Positions 1-10,380 of a stretch of 37,777 nucleotides of DNA are shown here, piece after piece. The notes under the pieces were generated by a model. It saw only the letters and a program-made list of their open reading frames with translations, was not told the DNA's origin and did not search any database. Position 1 is the stretch's first letter; each line of letters starts with the position of its first letter. The stretch lies in contig JBBHKE010000022.1 of NCBI GenBank assembly GCA_037447655.1, positions 12,093-49,869 on the forward strand. Reading direction: 5' to 3'. A program made the position numbers and the translations under genes. Source of the DNA: Zygnema cylindricum. Lineage: Eukaryota; Streptophyta; Zygnematophyceae; Zygnematales; Zygnemataceae.

Positions 1-281
1 GTCTAATAGGATAAAGCTGACCGCTATCGGCCAACTTGACGAACCGCAGGTACCGGGATCAAATCCCGGGTCCGTCAGGTATATTTTTAGTAACCTACTA
101 AAAATAACTGCCTGTTGAACTAAGGCAGCCATGGATCAACCACCCTCTTTATCCTTCAGTGACTACAACAAGTATGGGGGCTAGAGAGAGGAGGTGGAGG
201 CAGGCTGCCTGTCCTTTTCTTTTCTTTTATCCTAACAAATTTAAACCTAAAAAATACTCTAGAAATCTATTAATTTCAACA
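1..281 (-). repeat. Copia-family LTR, 5' end only
   Basis: On the minus strand the segment begins TGTTGAAATTAATAG at 281 and runs off the left edge of the window. It matches the first part of the LTRs starting at 20887 and 19811 on the same strand: the TGTTGAAAT start, the TAGGTTTAAA-like stretch, the cttgt-gtagtcactgaag motif and the tRNA-like module. No polypurine tract precedes 281, so it is a 5' LTR or a solo LTR rather than a 3' LTR. Confidence 0.75.
3..75 (+). other. tRNA-like module in LTR (antisense to element)
   Basis: An A-box-like TAGGATAAAGCT lies at 7-18. A T-arm follows at 53-69: a perfect 5-bp stem CCGGG/CCCGG closing the 7-nt loop ATCAAAT. Spacing is as in a tRNA gene. No acceptor stem can be drawn, so this is tRNA-derived or tRNA-mimicking, not a tRNA gene. 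Confidence 0.55.
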
Positions 282-692
282 TTAGTTTGGGACATGGGGA
301 CATAACCTAAGGGTATTGACCCATGTAATCGCTTCTTTCAGTAATTACTTTGAATTTTAGTGAAATAATTACATTTTACTACTTACCACTAATATTTTTC
401 AAAGCGTTCCAATGCGCGGACCACACTCCTCTTTCTTGGGCAAGCCTCGTTTCCTTTGTGGCAAAGATTGACGAGCTAGACCTCCATTTGCTTAGTTTCT
501 CATACAGTGGGGAGCTCACAACAACACATGATAAGGTTCATGATGTAGTCAAGAAATGAATAGTGAACCAAGATACAATAAAATGTGAGGTGTCGCATAC
601 CTGCTTCCATGTTCTCAATCTAAGGGTGTACGCGACCCTCATGTGGATCTCATGTTTTTCTAAGGTGAATAGAGTACATTAGGGGATGAAGC
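282..692. other. Unassigned stretch between LTRs
   Basis: No recognisable gene. A short open stretch at 350-559 (+) contains a compositionally normal peptide segment around 400-559, but I recognise no domain, and no start, splice site or neighbour supports it. It could be a captured or relict exon. Confidence 0.3.
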
Positions 693-1836
693 TGTAACTT
701 TGTGGTCTCCATTGATCCAAAGAGTGTGCAGCCTTTGTAAAGCCTCTAGAATAAGATTTTCCTTTTGGCTTTCAAAGAAAAATTGAAGCCACCTGGGCAA
801 ACAAGTATTTTGACCAACCTCATCCCTGTGAGGTCCCGACTCCCATGAGTCAGACGGAAATGGAAACTCTGAATTTGCTCCCATGAGCAGTGAGTTATGG
901 CTGGACAAAGATGGCCTATTTATACAAAGCACTCTCAAAGAGAGGCGCCCCCAAAACTTTCTAAGTCTTAACTCCTAGATACTTCACTGGACCCTATTCT
1001 ACTGATGTACCTAACCAATCACGTGATTGTACACTATAACAAGGTATAAACGTCGCTCTACTTCTTGTATGACAATGGTACAACATGGCCGTCTCGTTAA
1101 CTCTTCTCAGTTTCCTAGCAATGGTTCCTCTTCCCGTAATATCCCTTGAACCCCCTTCTTCTCATGTACCTAACCAATCACATGATTGTAGAGTATAAGA
1201 AGGTACAAACGCGGCCCTACTTCTTGTACTTCAATGGTAGTCATGGCCGTCCCGCTGACTCGTGTCACTTCCGGAGCAATGGTTCCTATCTTTGTAATAT
1301 CCGCTATCTAGTGACACTTTGCCACGTGTCATTCAATGACGTTGCCTTCATAAACCGCCAAATTTTCACTTCTAAGCATCTGCTCCATTGTGAGCCATCC
1401 GATCTAAAAATGAAATTTAATTCCGCCCTTTCAAAATAAATGTCGTTTGATTCGTTTTTTGCTTGCCTGTTTGTTTCGTTTGTTTGAATTGGTTCTATGT
1501 ATTTTGGTCCGCAATTCGTTAAATGGAATACTTCTTGCGGTACATCTTTAAGCACAAATCATAACCTATGTGTGTAACGCTTCATCAAAGACATAATGGA
1601 TACGACATACGACTATTTTGTAGGGCAATCACTCTATGGACAAAGGATTAAATCCTATTCTGACTCATATCTTTTGCAACGAGCTGTACCTTTTTCTTCC
1701 TTGGTCTGTCTTCTATGTCTACCTATTGAAGCCATGGCTAACTTCAGTCTTCATTGACCAGGACAAGTGCGAGGACACAAGAAACACCTTGCACAAACTG
1801 ATACAAGTAGAAATGTAGCAGATACATTTTTTAACA
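693..1836 (-). repeat. Copia 3' LTR with internal tandem duplication
   Basis: On the minus strand the LTR starts TGTTAAAAAATG at 1836, right after a purine-rich stretch downstream of an RNase H remnant. It ends GTTACA at 693, matching the GTTGCA ends of the sister LTRs. It shares their internal landmarks: cttgtc-tggtcaatgaag, agccatggctt, and an AGAGGCTTT-like stretch near the end. It is about 1144 bp, longer than the 1048-bp relatives largely because of a 159-bp duplication. Confidence 0.75.
1002..1317 (-). repeat. 159-bp tandem duplication in LTR
   Basis: Two adjacent diverged copies start near 1002 and 1161. Landmarks repeat at an exact 159-bp offset, for example caatcacgtgattg at 1016 and caatcacatgattg at 1175. 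The first is a 14-bp palindrome centred on the G-box core CACGTG; the second copy has lost the core. Confidence 0.8.
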
Positions 1837-1880
1837 CTCATTTTATTTCTATTTTACCTTTTGTTTTAGTCCACATGTCT

Positions 1881-2097
1881 CCCTACAAAATATCATTTTT
1901 GGGGATGGTTAGGTTTTGTCATCTTGTCTGCTTCTATTTCCCTATATGGTCTATATTCCAATCTTATAATTTTATTCTCAACCTTTTCTCTTATAAAGCT
2001 TTGTCCTACATCTATATGTTTTGCGTTAAAGTGATGTTTGAGATTGGCTGCAATAGCAATTGCAGCCTGATTATCACAAAACACATTTTGAACACCA
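1881..2097 (-). pseudogene. Copia RNase H fragment
   Basis: Reading the minus strand from 2097 gives the C-terminal half of a Ty1/copia RNase H: FCDNQAAIAIAANLKHHF, then AKHID, then EKVENKIIRLEYR and a TKP tail. The sister copies read FCDNHAAIAI and FCGNQAAIAI. The fragment is cut at 2097 exactly where the plus-strand LTR begins (TG at 2098-2099). It is followed by a short purine-rich tract and the LTR at 1836. It lacks all upstream pol, so it is a dead remnant that served as the landing site of the younger element. Confidence 0.85.
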
Positions 2098-3145
2098 TGT
2101 AGAAATTAAAGGTTCATTTAGTATTTTCTAGGTTTAAACTTGTAAAAGATAAAATGCAGAAAAGACGTAGAGGCATTCAGCCTCTACCTCATCATTCAAC
2201 TCCCACACTTGTCGCTGTCACTGAAAGTTGGACATGGAGCTAGAGCCATGGTTGCATATGCTATCCAACGGAAGAAAGGCAATAGTTTGGTAGGTTAACT
2301 AAAAAGAAACTTGACGAACCCAGGATTTGATCCTGGTACCAGTCGTATGTCAAAGTTGCCGGTAAGCAGTAGCTTTATCCTATTAGTCTAAGACCAGTGC
2401 TAAATGCTACAAGGTTTGACAAATATATAAATGTTAACACTTAGACTAATTCATTCAACAAAATAGTAAGATATAGATACAGTTTGTATTGTACGGGTTA
2501 TGGAATGTCTTAAAACGGATATCGCGCATTTGTTTCAAATGTGAAACAAATACCGCGCAATTATTTATGACGACTAAGATTGAAAACCGGTTGAAATCCG
2601 ATGGTCGAGGTAAGCGCCGAGATTTCGGAATGCGCGCTTTGGCGGTTAATGATCGAAAAAATATAGGATGCCACGTGGCATGATATCACTGAATGGCGAC
2701 ATCTCTAGAGAATATAAAAACAAATCCGAATGTGACACATGTCCGCGAAATTGTCCTGTTGTACAATGGCCGTACAAAAAGTACACCGACACCTGTACAT
2801 TTTTGTACGACACGATATTGCGATTGGTGATGTACGTTAATAGTTAGAGTTTTATAGAGAGATAGGACTAAGAAAAAATTAGTAAGTAGCCGCCTCTCAC
2901 CGAGAGAGCTTTTGTACAAAAGGTCAACTTTGACCCACCATAACTTACTGCTCAGGGGAGCAAATTAAAAGATTCTTTTTGTTCTCGACTCAGGGGAGTC
3001 TTGCCTTTACAGACGTGAAGATGGTCAAAGTTTTTGTCTGCCACGGAGGGTGTTATACTTGCTGAAACACAAATGTGTCAGGGTTATCCTAGATGCTTCG
3101 TGTGAGCTGCCCATTCTTAAGACCTACGGAGCTCTCACAAGTACA
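2098..3145 (+). repeat. 5' LTR of the copia element
   Basis: Starts TGTAGAAATTAAAGG and ends AAGTACA just before the gag ATG at 3150. It contains the antisense tRNA-like module (2311-2398), the GTAC hairpin (2772-2808) and an ACTCAGGGGAGTCTT motif near the end, all in the same order in the 3' LTR. The gap to gag is only 4 bp and no clear primer-binding site (TGGTATCAGAGC type) is visible, so the leader may be deleted. Confidence 0.8.
2311..2390 (-). other. tRNA-like module in LTR (antisense)
   Basis: On the minus strand: A-box-like TAGGATAAAGCT (2382-2371), then a T-arm at 2336-2320 with stem CCAGG/CCTGG and loop ATCAAAT. The boxes are about 35-45 nt apart as in a tRNA. It starts about 213 bp into the LTR. 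Confidence 0.55.
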
Positions 3146-3149
3146 GGTT

Positions 3150-3798
3150 ATGGGTCCACCCTTTAGGCTTCCCATCTTTAATAAAATTGGCTTCATATAC
3201 TGGGAAAGTATAATGATAGGAGTTCTATGTGAAAAAAGGTTTTGGGGAATAGCTAGTGGACGGGTGAGGCGTCCATCTACTCTTGGCATCCCTCCTAGGT
3301 TTAAAGGAAATAGATTCACAAAAGATGTAGATCCATCTCCAACAGAGGAGAAAAACGAATGGGAGGTGGTTGAGAAAGGAAAGGTGAAGGAGACAATCAC
3401 AACGATAGCGACTGGTTTGGCATACATGTCACCTATTTCGAGGAACGAGGAGAATGATACTAATGCCTAAGACTTCAACAATATGGCTACAAAGCACCTT
3501 ATTCTCCGCCATCTTACTCAAGGGCTTGCATCTCCTCATTTACATGTATTGAGGGCATTCGATCTTTGGGTGGCTCTCATAAAGATGTACCAAAGTGGTA
3601 CGGTTCAGCAATAGCAGTTGGCAAATCAGAAATTTAATGCGTATGTCTACAAAGGGGGGAAGATGTTGGATTTTTGCAATGAGCTTTCTACACTTTTTAT
3701 GGAGCTATAGAGTGTTGGAAAAGTAGAAAGTGAAACAGAAAAGGTTAATTGCTTACTCATGAAGTTACCTGATGAGTTCGAGAACATAGTGAACCGCG
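3150..3798 (+). pseudogene. Copia gag, N-terminal part
   Basis: ATG at 3150 opens a frame that begins MGPPFRLPIFNKIGFIYW, the usual copia gag opening (substrate-like F-x-G-x-Y-x-W pattern), and stays open to 3470. After a stop, other frames at about 3610-3798 encode the UBN2 gag signature: NQKFNAYVYKGGKMLDF, then CNELSTLF and LLMKLPDEFENIVN. The gag is interrupted at 3798/3799 by an LTR start. Its function would be virus-like particle assembly; it is not intact. Confidence 0.75.
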
Positions 3799-4952
3799 TG
3801 CAGTATTAAAATGTGTGTATTTTCTAGGTCTGTATTTTTCTACTGTTTGTAAGATGGTTTGTTCAGGTTCTTCCATATTTGTTGTAGTCAATGGAGAACA
3901 AAGAGAGCCATGGCTCCCTAGATAGCTAAGGAGACAGGAAGGAGGGGAGAACTGTGAGATAGAAGGTGTTGCAAAAAGAGATGGAGGGACCACGATTTGA
4001 ACGTGGTCCCTCTTGTCCACCTCCGTAGAGATGTAGGCGTACACCTTATCTGTTGGAGGATGATGTTGTAGTTGGATACAAGAGGTTTGAAAAGTATTTA
4101 TTAATGTTTACGCCGGTATCCTTTATTTGACCGCGAAACCACACAGACGTACATGGAACGGTACCTCACTGAATTAATACGCATCGCACGAAACAAATGT
4201 TGAAGACATTTGATTCAAAGGACGCCATTCAAAGTATAAATTTGAATCAAACGGCTCACGGTAAAGCTAGGTTAACGGAATAATGATTTGGCGGTTTGTG
4301 GACGTGACATCACCGAATGACACGTGGCGACGCGTGCTGGGAACGCGCATTTTACGGAGATGGGAATGGCGGTTAACAAAGTGACAGACGTCAAGAGGAT
4401 GGCCATGCCGTACTATGGCCGTAGAAGAAGTACATCGGCACATGTACCTTCTTGTACTTTACACTAATTTCATTGGTGCAGTACTTCACTAGTAGGGGGT
4501 TCAGAGTGGGGATTTAAGACCTCGAATATTTTGCTAGGTAGCCGCCTCTCTCCCAAAGAGCATCTGTATAAATCAATAGACTTTGCCATTAAATATCAAC
4601 TCACGCGGGTTTTTGGACCATTATCAGTGATTCTTTTTGCTGCGGACTTAAGGGAGTCTAGGCTACACAGGGTTGAAGTCAGTTAGAGTTTTTGCTTGCC
4701 AGGATGGCGGCATTTCTAAGGAAAAAACAAAGTTGGGGAATGTGTCCAAATACTCATATTCTAACTTTGCATTCCGTGGGGGAATTGAGCACACAAAAAG
4801 TTTTCTTTCACGGATGTGAAGTTGTATTCGGGTTCTAACTGTCACGGTGTCAATCATTTGGGTTTCTATCAACTTAGAGGCGACACTATCTAGATAAGCT
4901 TCTTGTGAGCTGCATACTTTGCGGACCAATAGAGGTCTCAAAGATTCATGCA
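3799..4952 (+). repeat. Related LTR nested in gag
   Basis: Starts TGCAGTATTAAAATGTG and carries the family landmarks in order: TATTTTCTAGG, ttgttgtagtcaatgg, gccatggctcc, tRNA-like arm, GTAC hairpin, TCTCTCCCAAAGAG, and an end near GATTCATGCA. It is about 1154 bp and clearly diverged from the two outer LTRs. Gag coding stands on both sides, so it is best read as a solo LTR inserted in the host element. The flanks ccgcg and agact do not match, so the target duplication is lost or the ends are off by some bases. Confidence 0.7.
3983..4050 (-). other. tRNA T-arm-like hairpin in nested LTR
   Basis: On the minus strand the stem GGGACCACG pairs with CGTGGTCCC over 9 bp, and the loop is TTCAAAT, the canonical T-loop (4010-3986). 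It is the best T-loop of the set. The A-box half is less clear here than in the other copies. Confidence 0.55.
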
Positions 4953-5490
4953 AGACTTGGCGGACTCTAGGTGGATATGGAATTCAGTGGTAGGGATGAT
5001 TCTTCTTCGGGAGAATACAATTGAGATCCTAAGGGGAGGAAAGAGTAGGCAGGCCTTCGTAACGGGGACACATTGGAGGAATAGGGATTCCAGGAAATTG
5101 ATCGGAAATTATGAAGGAGGGGTTAGAAAAATCAGAGCGACGAGTTCGGACCATGGGCTCCCAAGGGTTTGTGTAATTGTTGTAAGAAATCAAGACACTA
5201 TATGGCGGAGTGCACTAAGCTAACCGAACTTCAATTAAAGCAGGGGTAGATCGATGGACCTCCAAGAGGAAATAAAAAGGCTCTTGTGACTAAGGTACAC
5301 CAAGAGGAATCTGAGGACGAAGAGGATCAGCTGTTGTTGGTTGAGGAGTTGGAGGCGAAGAACGACGTCGAAATTCCCCGAAAGCAAAAATATGCTTTCG
5401 GCCGTTTGAAAGGTGAAGGAGGTTTAATTGTGGATTCGGATACCTCCATGCACATGTGTAAGGAAAAACATCTGTTCACTAAGATGTGAA
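4953..5490 (+). pseudogene. Copia gag C-terminus and protease
   Basis: Around 5160-5215 a CX2CX4HX4C zinc knuckle is readable (CNCCKKSRHYMAEC), typical of copia gag. Further on, 5286-5489 encodes an acidic linker and then the start of the aspartic protease, IVDSDTSMHMCKEKHLF. The family motif is DSGA; here the glycine is replaced by aspartate, so the catalytic site is altered. Stops separate the pieces. The part of gag between the nested LTR and the knuckle is short and frame-shifted. Confidence 0.75.
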
Positions 5491-5543
5491 AGATTCCCAC
5501 CATAGAGATTGAGTATCGGGGTGGGAGGGTAGTCACTACTACT

Positions 5544-6560
5544 ATGGTAGTATCGGTAGATCTGAAAGTCTTAGTGGAGGGAAAGACATCGATAGTGACA
5601 TTCTCTGATGTATTGATTATTCCAGAGTTAAACAAAAACCTCATCTCAACGTCTGTGTTAGATGAAAAGGGTTTTGAGACTAGCACTAGGAAGGGAACCT
5701 TTACTGCTAGCTATGAGGAGGAAGTGTATTTCACTAATGAGAAAGGTAGTCAAGGAATATTTAAGCCGATTTTAAGAATTGAAAAGAAGAAACTTTACTA
5801 TTGTAGTGTTCATGATATTATGTTGTGGCATAAGAGGCTTGGACATGTGCATTTAGATAAGTTAATAGAAATGAAAAAGATGGGAATAGTGGAAGGAATT
5901 CAGTTTGGAGAAAATGAAAACCTGGGTTACTGTAATGGTTATGCTCAAAGTAAGGCACACAGGTTACCCTTCACAAATGAAGCCACTTATAAAGGAGAAA
6001 AAATGTTAGAATTTGTACACACTAATATTTGGGGACCAACCAAAGTGCCCTCACCCGGTGGTAAGAGGTTTATGATGACAATCATTGAGGATTGGTCTTG
6101 ATATTCTACATTGTATTTTTTGAAAAATAAATCAGAGGCTCCACAGGTTTTTAAGCGTGGAGTGAGAAACTCCATAAAAACTTTATTAAGAGAGTAAGGA
6201 GTAATAATGGGGGAGATTATACCTCCAATCAATTTGAGGATTTTCTGAGAGAAGATGGGGTGTAAAACCAAAAGACAATTCCTTAAAATTTTGAGCACAA
6301 TGGTGTAGCCGAGAGGTTAAATAGAAAACTAAGTGATAGTGCCAGGAGTATGTTGTCAGATAAAAAGATAGGAAAGAGATTTTGGGTCGATATGAACTAT
6401 GCAAATTATCTTAAGAATAGAGTTTTTACTTCAACAGTAAAAGGCCAAACACCTTATGAGAGATGGACACGCCGAAAACCATATGTTTTACTCTTAAAGG
6501 TTTTCGGTAGTCAAGTGTTTAGTCTAGACATAGATTGGTCAATTGGCAGTTAGATCAAAA
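5544..6560 (+). pseudogene. Copia integrase region
   Basis: The frame 5544-6101 holds the end of protease, then the GAG-pre-integrase domain (LWHKRLGHVHLDKL), the HHCC-type zinc region, and the start of the rve core (FVHTNIWGP). In active copies the last motif reads SD or TD; here the aspartate is an asparagine, and the second cysteine of the CxxC pair is tyrosine. A stop at 6099-6101 ends this frame. Later integrase pieces are readable in other frames: a KRFWVDMNYANYLKNR stretch near 6370-6420 and TPYERW near 6450. Not functional. Confidence 0.8.
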
Positions 6561-7650
6561 AGGAAAACCAAGATGTCTATTAGAATATGATGAAACTGTA
6601 AAAGGATATAGAGTCTATGATATCAAGAGAGAAGATATAATCTTACTGAAGCATCTAGTGGTCATGGATGAAGGGAAATCTATATATCCCTTTAAGCATA
6701 CAAAGACAGTCAAAATTAGATTTGAGTCAGAAAATTTTGATGACTTTGAGCTTCCTAACTATCCATGTTTCCGAGAAGATGATGATCTTACAGGTACGGA
6801 TCAGACTAGAGAGGACTCAGCTGTGGAACCCCTAGTAACAATTCCAACCGAGGCGGAAGACATGGTGGAAATAGACCGTGAATCAAGGGATAGGGGAGAA
6901 GTCGAATCTGTTCGAAAGAATCCACGGGAGCCATCTATTCCAGCAACAAAGTTTGAGGGAGGAAGAAGAAGCAGCAAAAGACTCTAAGTGAGACATGTTA
7001 ACAACAAGATTACCAAACTATCTCACCCCGATGAGCCTCAAACTTATAATGAGGCAATGAACTGTCCTGAAAGGAACGGGTGGAAGACAACCATTAATGA
7101 GCAGATGGTTTCGATAAGGTGGCCAATACATACAATTTTGTGGATTGTCCCCCTAACAGAAAACCAATCGTGTGTAAGTGGGTATTTAAATTGAAACTCA
7201 ACCCGGGTAACACCATTGAGCGCTACAAGGCTCGGTTAGTGGCGAAAGGATTTACCTTGAAAGAGGGAATTGACTACGAGGAGAATTTTGCTCCGGTTGT
7301 CAAGTTTCCCTCTGTTTCGATGCTTCTCAATATGGCGGCAGCAGAAGACATGGAATTACATTAGATGGACATCAAGACAACCTTCCTACATGGAGAGTTG
7401 GAAGAGGAAAATTTTATGCGACTGCTCGAAGGATTTGTGGAGCAAAGGGAGGAGAGCAAGGTATGCCGATGATCAAATCTTTGTATGGGCTGAAACAGGC
7501 GCCGCGGCAATGGAACAAGAAGCTCGATGAGTTTCTTACAGGTTTAGGATATATTCGGATCAACTTAGATCACTCAATTTATTTGTTTGAAGATGAGGAA
7601 GGAAATATTCTTATTGAAATTTATGTTGATGATTTGTTTGTTTTAAATTA
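6560..7650 (+). pseudogene. Copia integrase C-terminus and reverse transcriptase
   Basis: 6535-6987 is the variable linker after integrase, acidic and Ser/Arg-rich at its end. RT follows in several frames: CKWVFKLKLNPGNTIERYKA, RLVAKGFTLKEGIDYEE and FAPVVKF (about 7160-7310), then SLYGLKQAPRQWNKKLDEF (about 7475-7530) and the catalytic YVDD at 7622-7633. The motif is intact, but at least three frame changes or stops (near 7110, 7360 and 7470) break the domain. Confidence 0.85.
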
Positions 7651-7654
7651 ATCT

Positions 7655-8617
7655 ATGGATAAAATAAATAATTTGAAAAATGATCTAAAAGGAAGATTTG
7701 AGATGAAGGATATGGGAGAAGCAAGGTATATTTTGGGAATTCAGGTAGAGAGAGACAGAGATACAAAGATTATAAGATTAAATCATAAGGAGGCCATTGG
7801 AAACATGTTAGAAAGATTCCAAATGGACAAGGCTAATAGTTGTACCACTTCTATGGAACTAAAGAAGGGAAGTGAGGGGAGTGTGGAAGAGGGAGTTATA
7901 ACCTTGGATGATGAGGTAGGCTCGGAAGAGAAAAGATTTTTGCACACGATCCCTTATAATCAAGTAGTGGGCAACCTAATATATTTCATAAATTGTAGCC
8001 GTCCAGACATAGCCGCAGCTACAGGAGTACTAAGTAAGAGTATGAATGCTCCCACTAAGAAAGATTAGGAGGCAGCTAAAAGAGTCCTTAGTTATCTCAT
8101 AGGGACAAGAGATCTATGGTTGCATTTGGGTGGGAATAATACTGACATCATCACTTGGAGTGATGCCAGCTATGGGGATGCCCCTATGAGGAGATGCACG
8201 TCTGGGTATGTATTTTATGTAGCTGATGGGGATTGCTGCTGGAGCAATAAGCAACAGAAAGTCAATGCTCAGTCCACCATGGAGAATGAGTACATGGCCT
8301 CTTGCTCTACTGTAAAAGAATTAATGTGAGTCAAGTTGTTGCTTGGTGAACTTGGTCATCTTAAGAGTGGTGTTCAGAAAGTATTCTGTGACAATCATGC
8401 AGCTATTGCCATTTTTGCCAATCCTAAACACCATTTTAAAGCAAAACATATGGACATTAAACTTAGCTTCGTTAGGGAAAAAGTAGAAGACATAATAATC
8501 AGTTTAGAATATAGATCAGATAGTGAAATGGTAGTAGATATGATGACCAAACCTGTGCCTTCCGCTAAGCTAATTTTCTGCAGGGAGATTTGTGGTCTGG
8601 AATTAAAAGGTGACTAG
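7655..8617 (+). pseudogene. Copia RT connection and RNase H
   Basis: 7655-8068 encodes the RT thumb/connection (GRFEMKDMGEARYILGIQV, later YFINCSRPDIAAATGVLS). 8120-8329 and 8336-8617 give RNase H: WSDASYGDAPMRRCTSGY, then QSTMENEYMA, FCDNHAAIAI and MTKPVPSAKL. The acidic residues are present, but stops at 8066 and 8327 split the domain. The frame ends at 8617, just ahead of the purine tract. Confidence 0.85.
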
Positions 8618-8630
8618 AAAATAAGAGGAG
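8618..8630 (+). promoter_or_regulatory. Polypurine tract
   Basis: aaataagaggag sits immediately 5' of the 3' LTR start (TGTAG at 8631). This is the position and composition of the plus-strand primer of LTR retrotransposons. The antisense copy before the LTR at 20887 reads aaaataacgggag. Confidence 0.7.
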
Positions 8631-9678
8631 TGTAGATATTAATGGTTCTTTTTAGTATTTTCTAGGTTTAAAATTCATTGCAGAAAAGAAGCCGAGGCAG
8701 TTTCCCTTTAACTCCCCTCTTTAGTTTCCACACTTGTCGTAGTCACTGAAGGTTGAAGAAGGAGATAAAGCCATAGTTGCTTGTGCTATCCATAGAGAGA
8801 CAAGCATATGTTTTAGTAGATTTAGTAAAAGGGTCTTGACACACCTAGGATTTGATCTTAGTACCTACCGTCATTCAAACTAGTCGGTAGCGGTTAGCTT
8901 TATGCTACAAGTCTAGGATCGATGGTGAGACATATAGGGTTTGACATATATTTAAACTGTGATGCGTGAACAAATTCATTTAACTGTAACTTTAGACGTC
9001 GCGCATACATACAGTTTTGTAAAGTATAAAATACGGTACGAATGCGAAACGGATACCGCGCATTTTATTTCGACAGCGAAATAAATATTGCGCAACGAAT
9101 CATAACGGCTACGATTAAATCCGATTTTGATCGGACGGCCGCGAAAGATGCCGAGATCGCGGAATACGATTTTGGCGCTTTTTGGTCATCGCCACATCAA
9201 TTGACAAGTGGCACGGCCACATTGGATTACGCCATCCCGGGGAATTATTAGAACAAATCCAGATATGACATGTGTCGACTCGTTGGTTATGTCATACAAT
9301 AATCGTAAATAAAGTACATCGGCACCTATACTTTTTTGTACGACACAATTTTTTGATTGGTGTCGTACTTCAATAGATAAAGTTTTAGAGAGAGATAGGA
9401 CTTAGGAAAATTTGGTAGATAGCACCCTCTCTCCCAGAGAGCTTCTGTACAAAAGGTCAACTTTGACCTTCCATAACTTACTACTCAAGGGAGCAAATTC
9501 AGAGATTCTTTTTGCTATAGACTCAGGGGAGTCTTCCCTTCAAGAGGATCAAGGTGGTAAGAGTTTTTGTGTGCCAGGGTGGAAGTTATTCTTGCTAAAA
9601 CACAAAGGGGTCAGGGTTTCCCAAGAGGCTTAGTGTAAGCTGCCTACTCCGAGTACCTATAGTGGTCTCGGAGTTGCA
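8631..9678 (+). repeat. 3' LTR of the copia element
   Basis: Starts TGTAGATATTAATGG after the polypurine tract and ends GGAGTTGCA. The 5' LTR is its closest relative in the window, and the measured length is identical. It contains the antisense tRNA-like module (8844-8907) and a decayed GTAC hairpin (9305-9342). LTR divergence is substantial by eye, so the insertion is old. Confidence 0.8.
8844..8907 (-). other. tRNA-like module in LTR (antisense)
   Basis: On the minus strand: A-box-like TAGCATAAAGCT (8907-8896) and T-arm-like CTAAG-ATCAAAT-CCTAG (8861-8844) with a mismatched stem. It starts about 213 bp from the LTR start, the same place as in the 5' LTR. Confidence 0.5.
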
Positions 9679-9699
9679 AATGCGACACTCTAAGAAGCA

Positions 9700-10380
9700 C
9701 AAAAGGTGACCGTCAACGTCAGGGTATCACACGACGACGTGCAAGGGTGCTGAAAGTTGCTTTAGGACTTTATGAACATTACACCTGTCTAAAACGACAT
9801 AGACCTCCACTTATAGAAATTACATGCAGTCATTGCAACGCACAAAAATGGGCAAGAGAGAGTGCAAGAGTTTGTTGTGTACTTAGCAAAGTACAGCTTC
9901 CTTCATATTAAATGCCTTCTCGGAGCTTTTAACTTTGTATAACAATGCTAATTTATTCAATAAAATTTGTTCGTAAAACATGGTGTTTTCGTTTACATCA
10001 CTTGGTGCATCCGCAACACTCCATCTGAATGACTAATCGATTGGAGCAAGTAATTGCCCTTTCAATTTCCGTTTTCAAAAAACAATATGTCATCGAATAG
10101 GTCAATTGTTGCCCCAAGAAAACCAAGTTGCATTTGCACAAGTCTACGTATTTGAAACCTCTATAGAGACGCAAGTAAGCAGGCGATGAGTTTTATGGAT
10201 TGATTAGACCACGATGTAGTGACAATGATTCAGAATATGATGAAAAAACATAACCTTTTGGGGCAACAATTTATTTTAGCCGAAGAACGAATCCACAAAG
10301 ACTCTGAATTACGCTTAATACTAAAGGAAAATGTTCACAGTTTAGACCAACGTTGTTAAAATCGACAAGAAGTAAAAGAA
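9700..10380 (+). pseudogene. Helitron Rep/helicase N-terminal region
   Basis: Broken frames follow the N-terminus of plant Helitron replicases: a zinc-finger-like CSHCNAQKWARES with a CC pair downstream (about 9820-9880), then VFSFTSLGA (about 9980), YHRIGQLLPQ-like (about 10090), FAQVYVFET (about 10130) and a DQR-x-NRQEVKEVAAI stretch (about 10345-10390). It begins only about 20-40 bp after the copia LTR, so the Helitron 5' terminus (TC end) is not evident and may be truncated. Confidence 0.7.

Larger units (their letters stand above)
2098..9678 (+). mobile_element. Degenerate Ty1/copia retrotransposon with nested LTR
   Basis: Two LTRs (2098-3145 and 8631-9678) share their start (TGTAGAWATTAAWGGTTC), internal order and end, and each measures 1048 bp by my boundaries. 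Between them lie gag, zinc knuckle, protease, GAG-pre-integrase, integrase, reverse transcriptase and RNase H in copia order, then the purine tract aataagaggag directly before the 3' LTR. Gag is split by a second LTR at 3799-4952. Many stops and frameshifts make the element non-autonomous. I see no clear 5-bp target duplication: cacca precedes the 5' LTR, but the 3' flank does not match. Confidence 0.85.

Noticed and set aside
350-559. Small gene between LTRs
   Set aside because: Only a 69-codon open stretch with no recognisable domain, splice sites or support.
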